Part shown: positions 50,401 to 63,878 of the stretch, piece by piece | How positions within the stretch are numbered: position 1 is the first letter of the stretch | How the letters are laid out: every line of letters starts with the position of its first letter | Position numbers and translations under genes: made by a program | NCBI GenBank assembly: GCA_949358305.1 | Contig: OX442314.1 | Location: forward strand, 11,463,060-11,527,059 | DNA length: 64,000 nt | Direction: 5' to 3' | Origin: Strigamia acuminata | Taxonomy: Eukaryota; Arthropoda; Chilopoda; Geophilomorpha; Linotaeniidae | Notes under the pieces: model-generated | The model's database searches: none | The model's input: the letters and a program-made list of their open reading frames with translations, nothing else | What the model was told of the DNA's origin: nothing

Positions 50401-51569
50401 TACTGCATATTGTTACGTGTTACTTGGGGTATGCTATACTCTTGTTCGACTCAAAAGGGTGCCCTTCTCCATACATAACAATTCTTATTCATAAATAAGT
50501 TACTTTGAGATTCTTGTGTTAAAAAGCATTAAAACCGACCAAAAATGGATAAAAATCATCAAAAAACATTAAAAATTGATTTAAAAAACGGATAAAAAAA
50601 TCGCTGTAAATGAAATTAAAGTTTAATTTCCACAGTTTAAACATCTCTTAACGACAAAACTTCTTCCCAGGACGTTTCTGGTTCATAACTAGCAAAATCA
50701 ACTGACATTAAAATTTAAAAAGGGTTATTAGATATAGATTTGACCTTTCCTTTGCTATGAAAGATGGATCATGACACACACGATCGCACCTGTAAAGAAA
50801 GCAGGCTTAAAACGTGCTATAATGTTGTTTTGCTCGATTTTCATCAGCCGAGGTCTTTTGTCGTTTCGTTTTATGCGCTGATTAACCTGCAAATATCGCG
50901 ATGGGTGCTGAAGCGATGACACGGAAGAAGACGAGTCGCTGGCCTTCTCCAGACCTGTCCGGAAAACGTGTGTCAATAAAAACGTACGAGTCTGTGCTGG
51001 CGGGTCAAAACCCTCTTCAAACATCACACGAAGAATAAAGGCCACCAATTATTTTTTAACAGCCATTCTCAACCATAACTTTTGAACACAAAAATAACAA
51101 AACAAAAGAAAATATATTTCTTCTTAACCTCACTTACAACCACCAAACCTTCCGCTAGTTGCCACCAGTCGTCACCAAACTCGCACCGCCGAAAAATTAT
51201 CAAAAATGGCCGCAAATAAACCATGTCAATCCTTTTACTTAAATTAATAAACATTTTTTCCGATCCAAATGACCAACTTCTGCACGTAATGAACCAAAAC
51301 ATTATTATTTGTCTGATATTTCAACTACTGCTTGTAGTCCGAGATTGTTTTTTTTTTATATCTCGCAAACCCTATCATTTAGAGCAAATAGCAAAAATGG
51401 CTGCAATCAACCACACCCCCGCGTTACTTTATCTTTTTTAAAGACACAAGTTGAAAAATTCGCTTCGTCGAATGACTATTTAGGTCTACACAAAACACCC
51501 AAAAAAAAAAAATTTCCAAAAAAAAAAAATTATTTAATTTCAACAAACTATAATTTAGCCCGCTTAAAA

Positions 51570-51960
51570 AGAACAAATCTGTGACGTTGATCACGTAACC
51601 GTCAGCCCTACGTCAGCATCGTAGAGCGCGGAATGAATGAATCGAGTGGATGAATGGAGAGAACCCTCTCTCACCCTCCTCTTCTCTTCCTCCGTATAAG
51701 TTATGCGCCGACGCTTCCTAAAAGCGGCTTCGTTTTAACGAGGCATCGAGTAAAAGGCTTTTAGAACACCGATCACTTCCGCGTCACTTTACCGAGAGTG
51801 ACGTTTCTTAAATCAATACGAGCGACGACTATTTTCATTTTCTCACAACCCACTACTACGCCAACTCGATTGTCATTAACCGCCACGCGCTCTCTCTCTT
51901 ACAACAGCCAAAAACGCACGCGTTCACTTATATAATCTTTCAACGCCTCCTCAACTAAAA
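51570..51960. promoter_or_regulatory. CpG-rich block, candidate regulatory region
   Basis: A 390-bp stretch dense in CG dinucleotides (GTGACGTTGATCACGTAACC, GCGCCGACGCTTCC, CACTTCCGCGTCACTTTACC) between AT-rich flanks. I looked for an MSRRKQ exon nearby on the minus strand and found none. Possible promoter or enhancer of BCL11; function unproven. Confidence 0.35.
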
Positions 51961-53283
51961 CAACCACAGAAAAAAAATAATACAAACAAACAATTTAAAT
52001 TATTACTACCCAGAAGTCACCCACGGTAAATTGATTAAGTGCAATCCATAACCCGTAAACCCCGTCAAATAAATCAAAGAATATTAATTATTAGATTAGA
52101 TGCATAGACTCACGCATCGCAACGTTCTTTTGGGCATAAAATAGCCCTTAAATATTATTCTTTTAATCAAATTTCTAATTTTCATCATTTAAAACCATTA
52201 AGAAAAAACATTTACACACATTTCTACGCACTAGAAGTAAATTTTCACCACAATTACTTTAAAATAACACAAAATATAAATACGGTCAACGCTTTAACTG
52301 CAAGCCAAGTCGAGTAAAAGAGGATCATTAAGAAGGAACCCATCTTTCATCAGTCGAGTGTATCTTCCCAAACCCCCACCACTGCTCTCCCACCAACAAG
52401 AGTATCTGTTCTCATTAAAAGATGCCAAAATTAACCAGAAAAAAAAATAAAAACGGTCACATCTTGCCCCCACATATGTCACAATCCTTTACCCACCCCA
52501 TTGACGTCAAAGGGAGACAAAAAAGGGGATTGGACAAACGGGTAGCGAGGGGGTAGTCGCACTTTCTGAGTTATGTTTGCATCTGGTGGTAAGGGGAAGA
52601 GAAGAAACATCACATCTGGCAATCCACTAACCCTTTGGACCGGAGCGTTTCTCGTGATGGAGGTCAGTCGAGATAATGCGCACCTTTCCGATAGCTCCGA
52701 TACTCGCATCCATCAAACCAAATCGATTTTGCTTCTCCTCGTTAGTTGCTCGACTAAAGGACACGTGACAGACCAGTGGGTCGTCCAATCCCACCCCTCG
52801 TTCCCCCCTTCTGGCTTCTCTCGACCCGCATCCCTTTTTCGTTTGCATCTTTGGTGTTGCTAACAAACGCCTCCAGATACCGAATCTGGCCAATCAACGG
52901 ACGCCAGGGGTACAAAACACAGCCAGATGGATATCACCTGGCACCACATTAACCCACCCCTCCAACGTTTCAATCAACACTTTGTGGTTTGCTAGTTAAG
53001 TAACGAGTCCATTCGGAAAAGCGAAAGAAAAAAAATTGCCTTCAATAAACAAAGAAGAGTGACCAGATATACTACAGAAAACTACACACTACAATGTATA
53101 ATGGACATTTGTATATTCTATATTGCAATATTTAAAGTATACCAAAGTTTTGACAACTTCAAAGTCCAAATGTTTACCATAGGCCTACTTTCGATCATAG
53201 TCAGTGGTACTTTGACTACTAAAAGCAATGTATAAACAACTCTTTGTTGTAAATTTAACTTTTCCACGTATAGTTATTATATA

Positions 53284-53467
53284 CAGTCGAAACTCTTTAC
53301 AACGAATCGCAAGGGACCCGAAAAATTGATTCGTTATAACGATAATTCGTTATATCGAAATGTTTTAACATGGTGTTCTACGGCCAGCACACCAAACCAG
53401 CCATTTTTAGGTATTCGTTATATCAATAATTCGTTATATCGCGATTCGTTATAAAGAGATTCGACTG
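53284..53467. mobile_element. Tc1/mariner (pogo-like) miniature element, 184 bp, TA-flanked
   Basis: The terminal inverted repeats are 27 bp with two mismatches, starting CAGTCGAAACTCTTTA and CAGTCGAATCTCTTTA. TA dinucleotides sit on both sides (53282-53283, 53468-53469). Inside, ATTCGTTATA-type motifs are repeated at 53329-53357 and 53413-53450. The CAGTCGAA...TTCGTTATA pattern is common in pogo/Tigger-derived miniature elements. No transposase. Confidence 0.8.
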
Positions 53468-55109
53468 TATACCGTATGTTATCGATCAAGAGCCGCGGCT
53501 CTAATTCAAAACTGCCATTTTTGTCAGCAATTACAATTTCGGTTACATTTGTTTCTTAAGTTCATCATTCTGTCTTACCTAACCTAAACCTAACCCGTAG
53601 ATTATTTTAGAGTAAAATCGATTAAAGAGAATTAGCCATCGACCTTGTTGTGCTTAAATGTGTGCTGCTTTGATGCTTTTATTAGACAGTGACGTTGTTA
53701 AATGGAGTTTGGAACGATCTCAAAGCAGTGGATATCCCCGGCTGAGTCTTCGTCTGAGAAGGGCACTATTTTTGGTTCCCCTTTTGCCTCTTCCCATATG
53801 GCTAAAAATGGCCAGAGGGGAAGAAAAAGAGGCCAGTAACTTGCCACATATTCAGCCGGGATAGGATCAAGTTTTACTTTAGTATATAGGGCTAAATGTA
53901 GACTCGTTGTTGGTCAAACCTGACTCCTCCTGGTGTTAAAAAAAGTGTGGATGCGATTACAACATGCATATGTACAGACCGGATGTGGTGTACACACAAA
54001 AAACTCGAGAAAAGTTTGGCAAGTGCGTTTTAAATTCTGGAGACTTCAAAACAACTTCGTGATTTTTTTTTCTTGAAACTTCATCCATAAAGTCTAGAAG
54101 AAATTTAAAAAAAAAACAGACGTTGTTTTGAAATTTTCCATTTTTGGTCGCAAACTCATTGCAAAATCGTTCAAAAACCAACTAAAAATCGTCTAAAAAA
54201 TCGACTAAAAATCAGTATTACAGTTTTGTTAATAAGAAACAAAATGGTCGATATATCTTCAGAACTTTTGGTTATTTATTATTACCATATTTGTCCCTCA
54301 GTTTAAAAAAACGTTCACCAAAAAAAAAACAAAAAAAAAACTATAAGATGAAGGGGTGGGGTGGAATTGTTTGGCCAGACAGACAGATTGGGTGTCCACA
54401 CTGTCTGCCTTGCCCAGACGAGGTCAGGGAATGAGGGGGAGAAAAAGACGGGGTAGGAAAGGAAGAAGGGGCAGTGTGTGAGAGAGAAGGTGCAGGAAGG
54501 GGGGTAACAACTTATCCCCAACCATAAACCTTCAACACCTAACGACGGACATCGCAGGGGGTGAACTCATTCGATGACGAAAATATTTTCCATAGCAAGT
54601 CTTCGCCCTCTTCAACATAACTCCCCTCCATATCCGAGACACCAGCGAAAAGAAGAGGGGTATTTAAAAAAAATTGGGAAAAATGGGGGAGGAATAGGAG
54701 GGGAAAAAGTTATGCGACCCCAAATGGGAATTTCATTGCATAAGGAAAAAAAAAACTTTTTTTACAGGTGTTTAGTTCGAAAAAATTGTCACCAGGGGTA
54801 AAAAAGGCGCTCGAGTTGGTAAAAAAAAATTATTCGTGATAAAAAAAATTTTTCCCAGTCTTTTTGAAGGACTGTTTATTTTGACACCCACATCTGAACC
54901 TGTATTTGAGGTCAAAGAACTCCCAGATGTTCCTGAGTAACATATATCATACAGTTGTCATGACTTCGTAGTTTGACGATCTTGTCCGGTCCGAACTCGA
55001 GATACACATTACACACAACTTGCAAAATCAGAGGTTTGATATTCTACCTCCGAGTTAAGAATTCTTGCCTTCGTATGGGTCCATAGAACGTTTTCGTCCA
55101 TATTTAGAG

Positions 55110-55369
55110 TACAGTAAGTCCCCTACATATGAACGATGTTATTCTAACAGGATTAAGCCTAGTTAGGCCTAATAATGCTAAAATAAAGTAAATAAACAAC
55201 AATAAACTCATTATTAAAAGTAATTTACAGCATAGTACCAAAATATTTTTATTAATTTACCTTATTTTTAGCATTAGGGCTAATATTAGGCTTAATACTG
55301 CTAAACAACAACTGGAATCAGAAAATCATCTGCGCAGAATGGGATGCGCAGTACGAATTTAGTACTGTA
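55110..55369. mobile_element. TA-CAGTA miniature element with a long internal hairpin
   Basis: Starts TACAGTAAGTCCCCTACATA and ends TTTAGTACTGTA. The terminal repeats are degenerate but both close with TACAGTA. Inside, 55152-55193 and 55255-55296 are imperfect inverted arms (ATTAAGCCTA...AATGCTAAAATAA against TTATTTTTAGCATT...TAGGCTTAAT) around a 61-nt loop. The CAGTAAGTCC end is typical of Tc1/mariner-derived miniature elements. A further TIR-like sequence (TACTGTAGAATCGCAATTAT, from 55363) overlaps its right end and may belong to a nested element reaching about 55440. Confidence 0.55.
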
Positions 55370-56735
55370 GAATCGCAATTATTCAGTTTTCCGGATCATA
55401 TACGACTCGAGTAATCGTCACAATCGACTAACTGTTCCAACGATTGTGTTTACCGTTCATCAATTTGCACGAGAATTACCCATACACAGCTTGGACTTTG
55501 TTATCTACAGCGGACATTGTAAAACCACACCTGTTATTACACTATCACTCACAACACCGCCGACCGGGTTTGAAATGTAACACAATAAAATGCCCATCCT
55601 TAATTCACAATGTGTGGCCGTGTTAAAGTGGTGATGAAACCATCTTAAAAACTACGATTAATTGATTTCACAGATTTCAAAGGTTATGCCCGATAATTTC
55701 TATAGTCTACTTGACATGAGAAAATAAAAAAAATAATTTTTTTTTTTATTTTTTTGAAATATCTATGGTGTCATTTTCTGGCCACGTCCATAAAGCAATC
55801 AGAACGTAACACGCAGCCCTCTGATTACATCACCGCGTTGAGAAATAGGAAAAAATTGAAAAATTCGGTTCCAATCACTTTGAATGATTTTATTTATTTT
55901 TGTTTAAATTTTGAAATTTTTTTGAAATTTTTATCTGGAGATTTTCCCTTTAATAACATCCATAGTTGGTCATTTGTTCTATAGGTTTGTTTCGAAAAAG
56001 CACAACAATTTTAATGAGCGGGAGGGACGTGGACGTGAATCGTGATAAACATGATTAAATCGATTGCTCTTGCGAAGACCCGAAACAGGAAGCAAAAACG
56101 AGACGAGTAAAGTATGAAATTGACTATAACTCTATTGACTCGGGGATTTATTAATCACGCTGATCGATGATCCCATTCAAAACCGTTCGACCAAACACGG
56201 CAAAACACGTATCACCAACAATGTAACACATACCCAACGACCCATACCCGAGTCATTCAACTCGACACCCAGAAAAATGAAAAAAAAAACAAAAATCGCT
56301 AAATAAAGATTTCGAAAACTCTTAACTCTCATTAAATGTCCAGAAACCCGAGGTTTGTTTAATTGCACCTTACCAAACTTCCTCATTCCGTCCCTCGCCA
56401 CCAGGTGTCACCCCACATGACCCATCACGTACACCAAGAGCGAAATAACAGTGTGCGCTGCACAATTCACGAGTGACCACTCTCCACCTCCCCAACTGCC
56501 ATGCCATCTGTCCGTAGGCCTTTCATTAGTGGTGACCAGGGGAAAGAAACATAAAAAAAAAATTATTTTCCCATGCAACATCATCATGGTTCAAAGTTAG
56601 TAATTACATGCACACTCTCCTTGCATGTAATTGCCTACTGGACACACCCTTGCCGCATGTGTACAGAACGCAAACTGACCTCGACGTTACACAATGTTAC
56701 CAATAACGAAAATTTTAAAATAAAATACCGCTACG

Positions 56736-56824
56736 TCGTTCTGTTCAATTTAGACATTTATTTTAGTCGTTATGTTCAATTTAGACATTTATTTTAGTCG
56801 TTTAGTTCAATTTAGACATTTACT
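56736..56824. repeat. 31-bp tandem repeat, nearly three units
   Basis: Units start at 56736, 56767 and 56798; each begins TCGTT and contains TTCAATTTAGACATTTA. The first two differ at one position. The third is truncated. Confidence 0.9.
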
Positions 56825-59800
56825 GCGTTACTTAGCATCCCACGCTCAATGAGAGCGTTTACAGAATTAATTAATCGTGTTTGAATTTAGAAATGTTTAT
56901 TAACATATTGTAAATTATTTTTCATTCACAGTCGAGTGTGGGTGGTGGAAATAAGAGGCGTGTTAAACGAAACGTCTAACCACCGACTGATTTGCCGAGA
57001 TTTTATCTCGTTAATTGCAGTTTCTTTTTAATTCGAGAGTCTCTCAAAAGGTGGGAAAAATAATAATACGATAACAACTTTTTTCTCCCCCCATTCACTT
57101 CAAATCGTACATTGGTGTTGATTAAATGCGGGAAAAAGAAAACAGATCTTTAAAATATTACTGATAAATTTATTTTGAGATAATATTAAAGTAAAAGAAA
57201 TTTAAAAAAAAAAAAAAATTAATTAATGAATTATCTTGTCAAATTTTGACCCAAATTGGATCGATTTTTCTTTCTGTTTTTTAAAACTTCGATCAACTTT
57301 TTAATCAATATGCAATTTAAATTGAAAAATAAAAATAAAAAAAAAATCCAAAAAAGTAAATATCTATATATAACAAGAGTAATTTGTGTTGAGCGAACTC
57401 ACATTGGGCAATCTATTCTACTCAACTTTGACTTAACCTCATCTATGACCAACAAAAATCAATATTGATGTTCAGCTCGCTACCAGTTATTATTTTTATC
57501 CTCATACCTCTATAAAAACAAATCAAGGAATCATGGCCGCCCCTCAATTGAAACAACGCACACAAATACATCACTCACAGAATATGGAACCCCAAAATAC
57601 ATTTACAATACCTTTAGTTGTCTTCACATAACACAAAAATAAAAAGTTATGAATATCGGTACTTACCTAAAAAGAAAAAAATATATTATTAGTTATCAAA
57701 CAATATTTTCAAACAACAAATCACAAACAAAAAAATTACAAAAACATGTTTTTGTCTAAAAAAAAGTAAAAAAAATTGTTTTTTCTCTTCAATTTCCTTC
57801 CAAAATTGCACCCACAGTGTCCACTTGCCTCGAAATAATTTCATCGCAACTGTGAACTGACCAATTGCGACCTTCAAACGTGTTGAGACAATACAAGGGG
57901 CATCTACCCTTGACCAAAGCAGTACAGACCAGAATCGGTCCGGTTCATGGAAAAAATTAGCAAGTTATACCTATTATTCTCCCTTGCTTGATGACACAAC
58001 GTCCACACACAACATCACAACCATCAAACTTTGATTGTTTGACCTTGTTCGAAGCTGTGACAACCTCGCCATATTGAAATTAACATCCGGGCGCATCATC
58101 ACAAAAAACAAAAACAAAAAACAAAACCTCGCGTTTATTTTCTTTTTAATATCAAAAAAATCATTTTCTCCATTTTTTAAAACCCAAAATAAATAAACTT
58201 CAAGGAAGGGGAAGAAAGAAAAAAGAAAAAAAAAAAGAAAAAAAAAACCACAACGCCGCCTCTTGAGATTATTAAGAACACGTTTGTTGCACGGTTCTTG
58301 TGTCAATTAAGGTGGGAAAAAGGATTTTCATTTTTATGATCCGTGTGAGCAATTTTCTTCATTCTTTTTTTCGAGAAAAAGAAAACTAACACTGAGTGAC
58401 ATTCGTGCCATTAACTCCCAACTCTGACCCTCGACCCAGACGAGTTCAAAGGATTACGTGTGGACAGACTGACCTTGGCCTCACTCGTATCCTGTCTGGA
58501 CACCCCACCAATTTTCCCTATTCCCCAAGAAGACTTTCTTGTAAGTGGGTGCTACATTCCCCCTCGGCGCCTGTCTCAAGGTCGCACCAAGGGGCTCGCT
58601 AACATCCCCTCGCTGACCAGTAAATGGACAAGTGCATTTTTCTCCCCCAAAAAAAATTTTTTTTTTCCCTTAATACCTAAGTCACGTTCCAAACCACATT
58701 TCTTTTTATTATTATTATTTATTTCCGTTTCTTTTAATTTAAAAATACCACCGGACCCATAATTATTTCACCTTGTCCACAAAAGGCCTTAATTAGCACC
58801 CAAGTGACATTTATTCTGAACGTTTCTTATTTTCACGTGTATTATTTTAATCAGTAGAAAATCTATTCCCCAGATTTTGCACTTGTCTCCACCATTTCCT
58901 GCGCCCAGATCTCGGTGTTTCTGAGGTATAAATCCACCCCCAACTGGGACTTATCAGACGTTGATCTGTGTGGGACCGGGGACTCCACCCCTCGCAGGTG
59001 TACACGTGACAAATGGAGTGCTGTCTTCAAGTCGGCTCAACAAATTTCATTTGCCAGAAATGACCACCAGTCAAAATATTTCATTATTTTTCCTCGAAAA
59101 AAATTCACAACTCTTTAATTATTATTATTCTCTCTAGTTTTAAAGTTTTTCCAATCTTACAAAAACAATCGCAGATTTACAATTTAAAAAACACACACAA
59201 AATAAATAAACAACAAAATGTTTACATATAAACAACTGCGCAACAAAAACAAAAGAGATCACAATCTTTCTTCCTTGAACGTACCGTACATATACAACAA
59301 CACAAATTCCTGTTTTCATTTTCAATTTTAACCGATATTTATATATTTTCAGTATCCCCACACACCTCAACCACTTTTTTTTCCTTCTTTTTATCACTTT
59401 TCTTCATCTTGATAAACTCCTGGAAACTTGTTTCAAAAATGACCCCCTAAGCCCCAAGTAGTTTCTCAAAAAAACACATCATAAATGAATTACAAAAAAA
59501 AAATAAAAATAAAAAAACAAAGTCTAAATTAGAAAATAAAATTAAGTGAAAAACCAACCTAGCCCATTAAACTCATCCATCTTTGCCTTTTTTTCCTTGC
59601 ATACACATAGTGGTGTTACGAGCACACTCATTTTTTACTAGACCATGTGTAACACCAGATGGTTTTGCTATACACCAATTCTCCTAAGCGCTCGGCCAAA
59701 CCAGAGCTATATATGTGCGCTGCGTATGATTTATGTCCAAAGTCGTGAACGGACAAGGCCACTAGAAGCAAGCAGGCATCAGAGGCCTTCACACTCCATG

Positions 59801-60483
59801 GTGGTGGACTCCATCGTGGCTTATGCATGGGAGAGAGACCACTCCTCCCATTCTTTATCCCTTTCTTCCCCCTGATTTCTCACTCGCAAACCCCCAACAT
59901 CTGGTCTTTGGAGAGGGCTTCCTGTTGCTGGGCTTCGCATTTAGCATACGGCAACCATTTATCTCGTGCTCGGCCCCGTCGCCGTGCCCCTTCTTTCCCC
60001 TTTGCTGCGCATGTACACATCTCGTAGCCATCAGGGACCCTCCAAAGATGCCTGTGCCCAGTCAGGGCAGAAGCCTCCATTGCCAATCCAGACATCATAA
60101 ATTATGCCAAGTCAGTCTGGATTATTCGCTCCCTCTTAAAGTCAACCCTCTTGCAAAATTCACATCTCCCCTTATATAATACTTCCTGGATTGATATTTC
60201 ACTTGTGTGGACGCTTTCCTCACATTTGTATTAACTGATTCCCACGCTCGCCACAGAAACATTCAATTCGTTATGTCGCCAATAATTAGACGTTGGGGAC
60301 TTTGTCGAACTAGATCCATACACATATTCATAACTTGTGTGTGCTGTGCTTTATCAAAATTCTTTTGCAGGATGTTTTTGCCATCTTTAGAATAGAAAAG
60401 TTTCTTCTGCATTGCAGAAAACTATATCTCAAACGCGTAAACTTCGATTCTAAATTCATCTAAAGTGAAGTTTATTTTTAATA

Positions 60484-60605
60484 GGTGCGTTCAAATTGGT
60501 TAATCAACATGTTGGGTCAGTTATTTTCGTTTAAGAACTTTCAATAGTAGAATAGTGAGTCATTTAAGCGATCTTTTAGCATTTGCTTAACCAATTTGAA
60601 CACCC
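60484..60605. mobile_element. TA-flanked miniature element, 122 bp
   Basis: Ends GGTGCGTTCAAATTGGTTAA and, in reverse, GGGTGTTCAAATTGGTTAAG share a perfect 14-bp TTCAAATTGGTTAA core. TA lies on both sides (60482-60483, 60606-60607). The right TA is shared with the next element. Non-coding. Confidence 0.7.
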
Positions 60606-60607
60606 TA

Positions 60608-60840
60608 GGTGCATTCGTAAAGTAATTTAGACTAAACAGCATTTTAAACAACGTAATTAAACTGCGCGCCTAGATCTACTTTTTAACGTATACAAATTAG
60701 AGTTTCTAAAAGTCGCAACTTCTACATAAGTGTGAACAAGACATAACTTCAAAAATGGCGGCCGATTTAGTCCGTTAACAGCGCACGACGTTTAAACAGC
60801 AAAACATGTTTATAACTGCAAGTTAAACGTGACTTTATGT
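60608..60840. mobile_element. truncated second copy of the 26.1 kb element family
   Basis: Begins GGTGCATTCGTAAAG directly after the TA that closes the 122-bp element. It then follows the 26.2-26.4 kb copy (AAACAGCATTTTAAACA, AAATGGCGGCCGATTTAGTC, TAACTGCAAGTTAAACGTGA) with insertions. The expected right end is missing after about 60840. Confidence 0.6.
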
Positions 60841-63800
60841 TGTTCTTCTTACCGTTTAAACTTTCGGTAAACGTCGGACAACTTTTAATTCCTTAAGAAT
60901 TATGGTACATCATTTTATACATTTAAGCGATGATTTCTTCATGAATAAGTCAAGAGGCTTAATGAATGCTTTTGCAAATCTTTTTTTTTTTCATGTCAGA
61001 GGGTTGCAACCGAATCCTTGTAATCAAAGCATTCATTTTTCCTTCCTCTTTTCATGACAACTTCCTCCTCCAATGTTGTGTTGCCAAGTCAACTAGTGTC
61101 TTAACAAATGAAGACATCAGCTCCAACTCTTTTCTATATCATAATTAGTCCCCAAAGAATCTTAAGCTTGTGATTTAACACGAACTATAACTCAATTCAA
61201 CAAAAGCAATCTTCACATTTCTTTTTTTCTTCTTGAATTATAACTTTGCAAAAAAAAAAAATTCTTTTTTTAAAAAAATGCAAATTTGTCGTCAGTAAAA
61301 ATCGAAAAAAAAATTCCAATTATCGTATATGTTCATTTTCATCTATAGTCAGCTCATGAAACTGCTTCCTAAACAGCAATCACGTCCAAGCAATTAAAGC
61401 CCACCTCATTAGAAGTCATTCATCATTCCATAATTGTCTCGCTTTCACGAGCTCTGTTTTCCTTAACCACCTTTGCAATAGCAGCTGTTTCTGTTACCTT
61501 TCTCTCAATAAAGATCCTTTAATGCCCTCACCAACTTATTAAAATTATCTTCTTTTGTTCAAAAATAAAAAAATAAAAAAATTCCCCCCAATTTCCACCC
61601 AATTTCGATAGATAAAAATCGAATAAAATCAATTTGGTAAACTTAATTATTTTTAAGTGTTTGTGTAATGACATCAGCATTTTCAGAACTTGTTTTAAGT
61701 TTGCTCTCTCATTTTTTTTAATTTTTTTTTTCTATAATTTCGGTTTCTCCTGCCTCAGTCAAGCCGATATTTACAGCAAACCCAAGCAAGAGAAGCGCCG
61801 GGGATTTGGAATATCATAAAGTAATTCACACACAAATGTGCGCGTAAAGTCAATTTCTCAAGCGAGGCAATGTAACATACTTTAAATCTTCAACAACTGT
61901 GCAAAATCGGTTTCAAGATTTAAAAATCAACTTGCTCACTTTTGTATTACCTCACACCCTGACAAATGGCTGCCCATTCCTCTCTGAGAAGGATCAACGC
62001 AAAGGGAACTCGTTACAACGAACCGCGTCTCACCAGCCATCCAATCACGCATTTCAAGCACAAATCAAACGAAAACGAACCAAACAAAATTAACAATTCC
62101 AAAAAAAAAAATTAAAAACAAACATTAAAATCCAAAAAACAATTTTCCCCCCAAAAAATCACTCAAAAATAAAATTTCCCCGTTACTATAACGAGGTCCG
62201 GAGTTATGTTTACCAAAACAGCAACATACACGCAGATTTGATTTCCGTGCTCCGAAAAGGGCAGTGGAAGCCGACGATATTGTTTATTTATTCATTGAAT
62301 TGAAACGAAATTGACTTTTTTCCCCTCTTTTCCTCCTTATCCAAAAAAGGAATAAGAAATAACGTGGCCAGTGGACAGTAAGAGGGTTAACATAATAAAA
62401 AAAAAAGAGCACTCAAATTTGATGATGAATAACACGGCCATCTTTCACACTTATACTGCCATATTTCGGTCTACTCAAGTGCTTTAAATGTAAACATGCA
62501 AAGACGAGCTTGATGGATAATGGCGACCTATACGTGGACGCCCTCATCCTCGGGTCACCTGTCCGGTTCCCCCGCACAACTGTACACCTGCTGCCACCTG
62601 CATCTCGATATCCACCCACACCACCACCCGAGATAACAAAAAAAAATTTTTAATAATTTTTTTTATTTTTATTTTATCTGAAATTATTTTATTTTTATCT
62701 TGTAAATTGAATTTATAGATAAATTTGTATGGCACATATTTTTCCTTTGACCACTGAGGTCTGGCCTGGATGTGGCTACATAAAGGAAAAGTATTTATAC
62801 GTCCCACACATGCATGATGGGCAAGTTTTCCTGCACATGTGGTCCTGCAGAACTGGCCTATTGTGACAGAAACAAAAGCAAGGCCTGGGACCTTCTTGCT
62901 CATGTCGCCCACGCTAGCCAACACCACTCGCACGACGCTCTAGTTTGCTGTGCATTTTTTCCTACGAACGGTTTATTTTTCTCGTATTTCCGGAAAAAGA
63001 AAAAATTTTAATCAAAACAAATTTTTTGAAAAATAATTTTTGTAAATTCGAATTTTTTTTTTATGTTTGAAATTGTATTTTGGGAATTGATGATGAAATG
63101 AAGAAAATTTAAATTATATTTCACTTTGAATAGCTGGTTTGGACGATTTATAATTAAAATGTTATTGTCATATATACGTGTATAACACACAAGTGGTGCG
63201 TGGGTTGGTTTTTACAGGAATAAATTCCTTTCCATTTAATCAAACGTTTGCTCCTATTTTTCTATAGTGACAACATTGAGGAAAATAACAAAATGTGTGA
63301 TTCGATTTGTATTTTTTTCGTGTTATAGTTTTCTTTTCCTTTATGATAAAATACTCAATTAATTTGATTATAAAAATGTTAATTCGTGAAGCAGAGAACG
63401 TGATAGGGTTGAAAGAATATAAAGAGCAGAATATTTTTTTTTAAAGAAAAAATATATTTTTATAATTTTTTTTTTTTTTTGGTTATGATTTTAGATTTTA
63501 TGTAAAAAAAAAATGGTGTTCAAAATACTTTTCGTATGATTGAGGTCCTCCATCCTGGAGTTGGAAAGCAGCCACTTGGAGGTTAGAGTCCTACTTTGCT
63601 CTACATGACTTCCACTCTCACTCACAGGTCTAGTAATCATTCCAAAATGGGACTTACCTAAGAAAAAAACGGGAAAAAATGGGATAAAATAAAAATAAAA
63701 CAAAAATAAAAACATAAATTCAAAAAAAATAAATATAAATACATGTATATCACACATTCAAAATCAATAAACAAATTCATAGATCAAAATATAAAATAAA

Positions 63801-63846
63801 TAAAATAAAATAAATTCCAAATATGGACGAGATTCACACAACACAC

Positions 63847-63878
<32 letters not shown>
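63847..63878. repeat. (ATCA)8 microsatellite
   Basis: Eight exact ATCA units near the window end. Confidence 0.95.

Noticed and set aside
56573-56797. 74-codon ORF crossing the 31-bp tandem repeat
   Set aside because: The repeated peptide is only a translation of the tandem repeat; the reading frame is not conserved beyond it.
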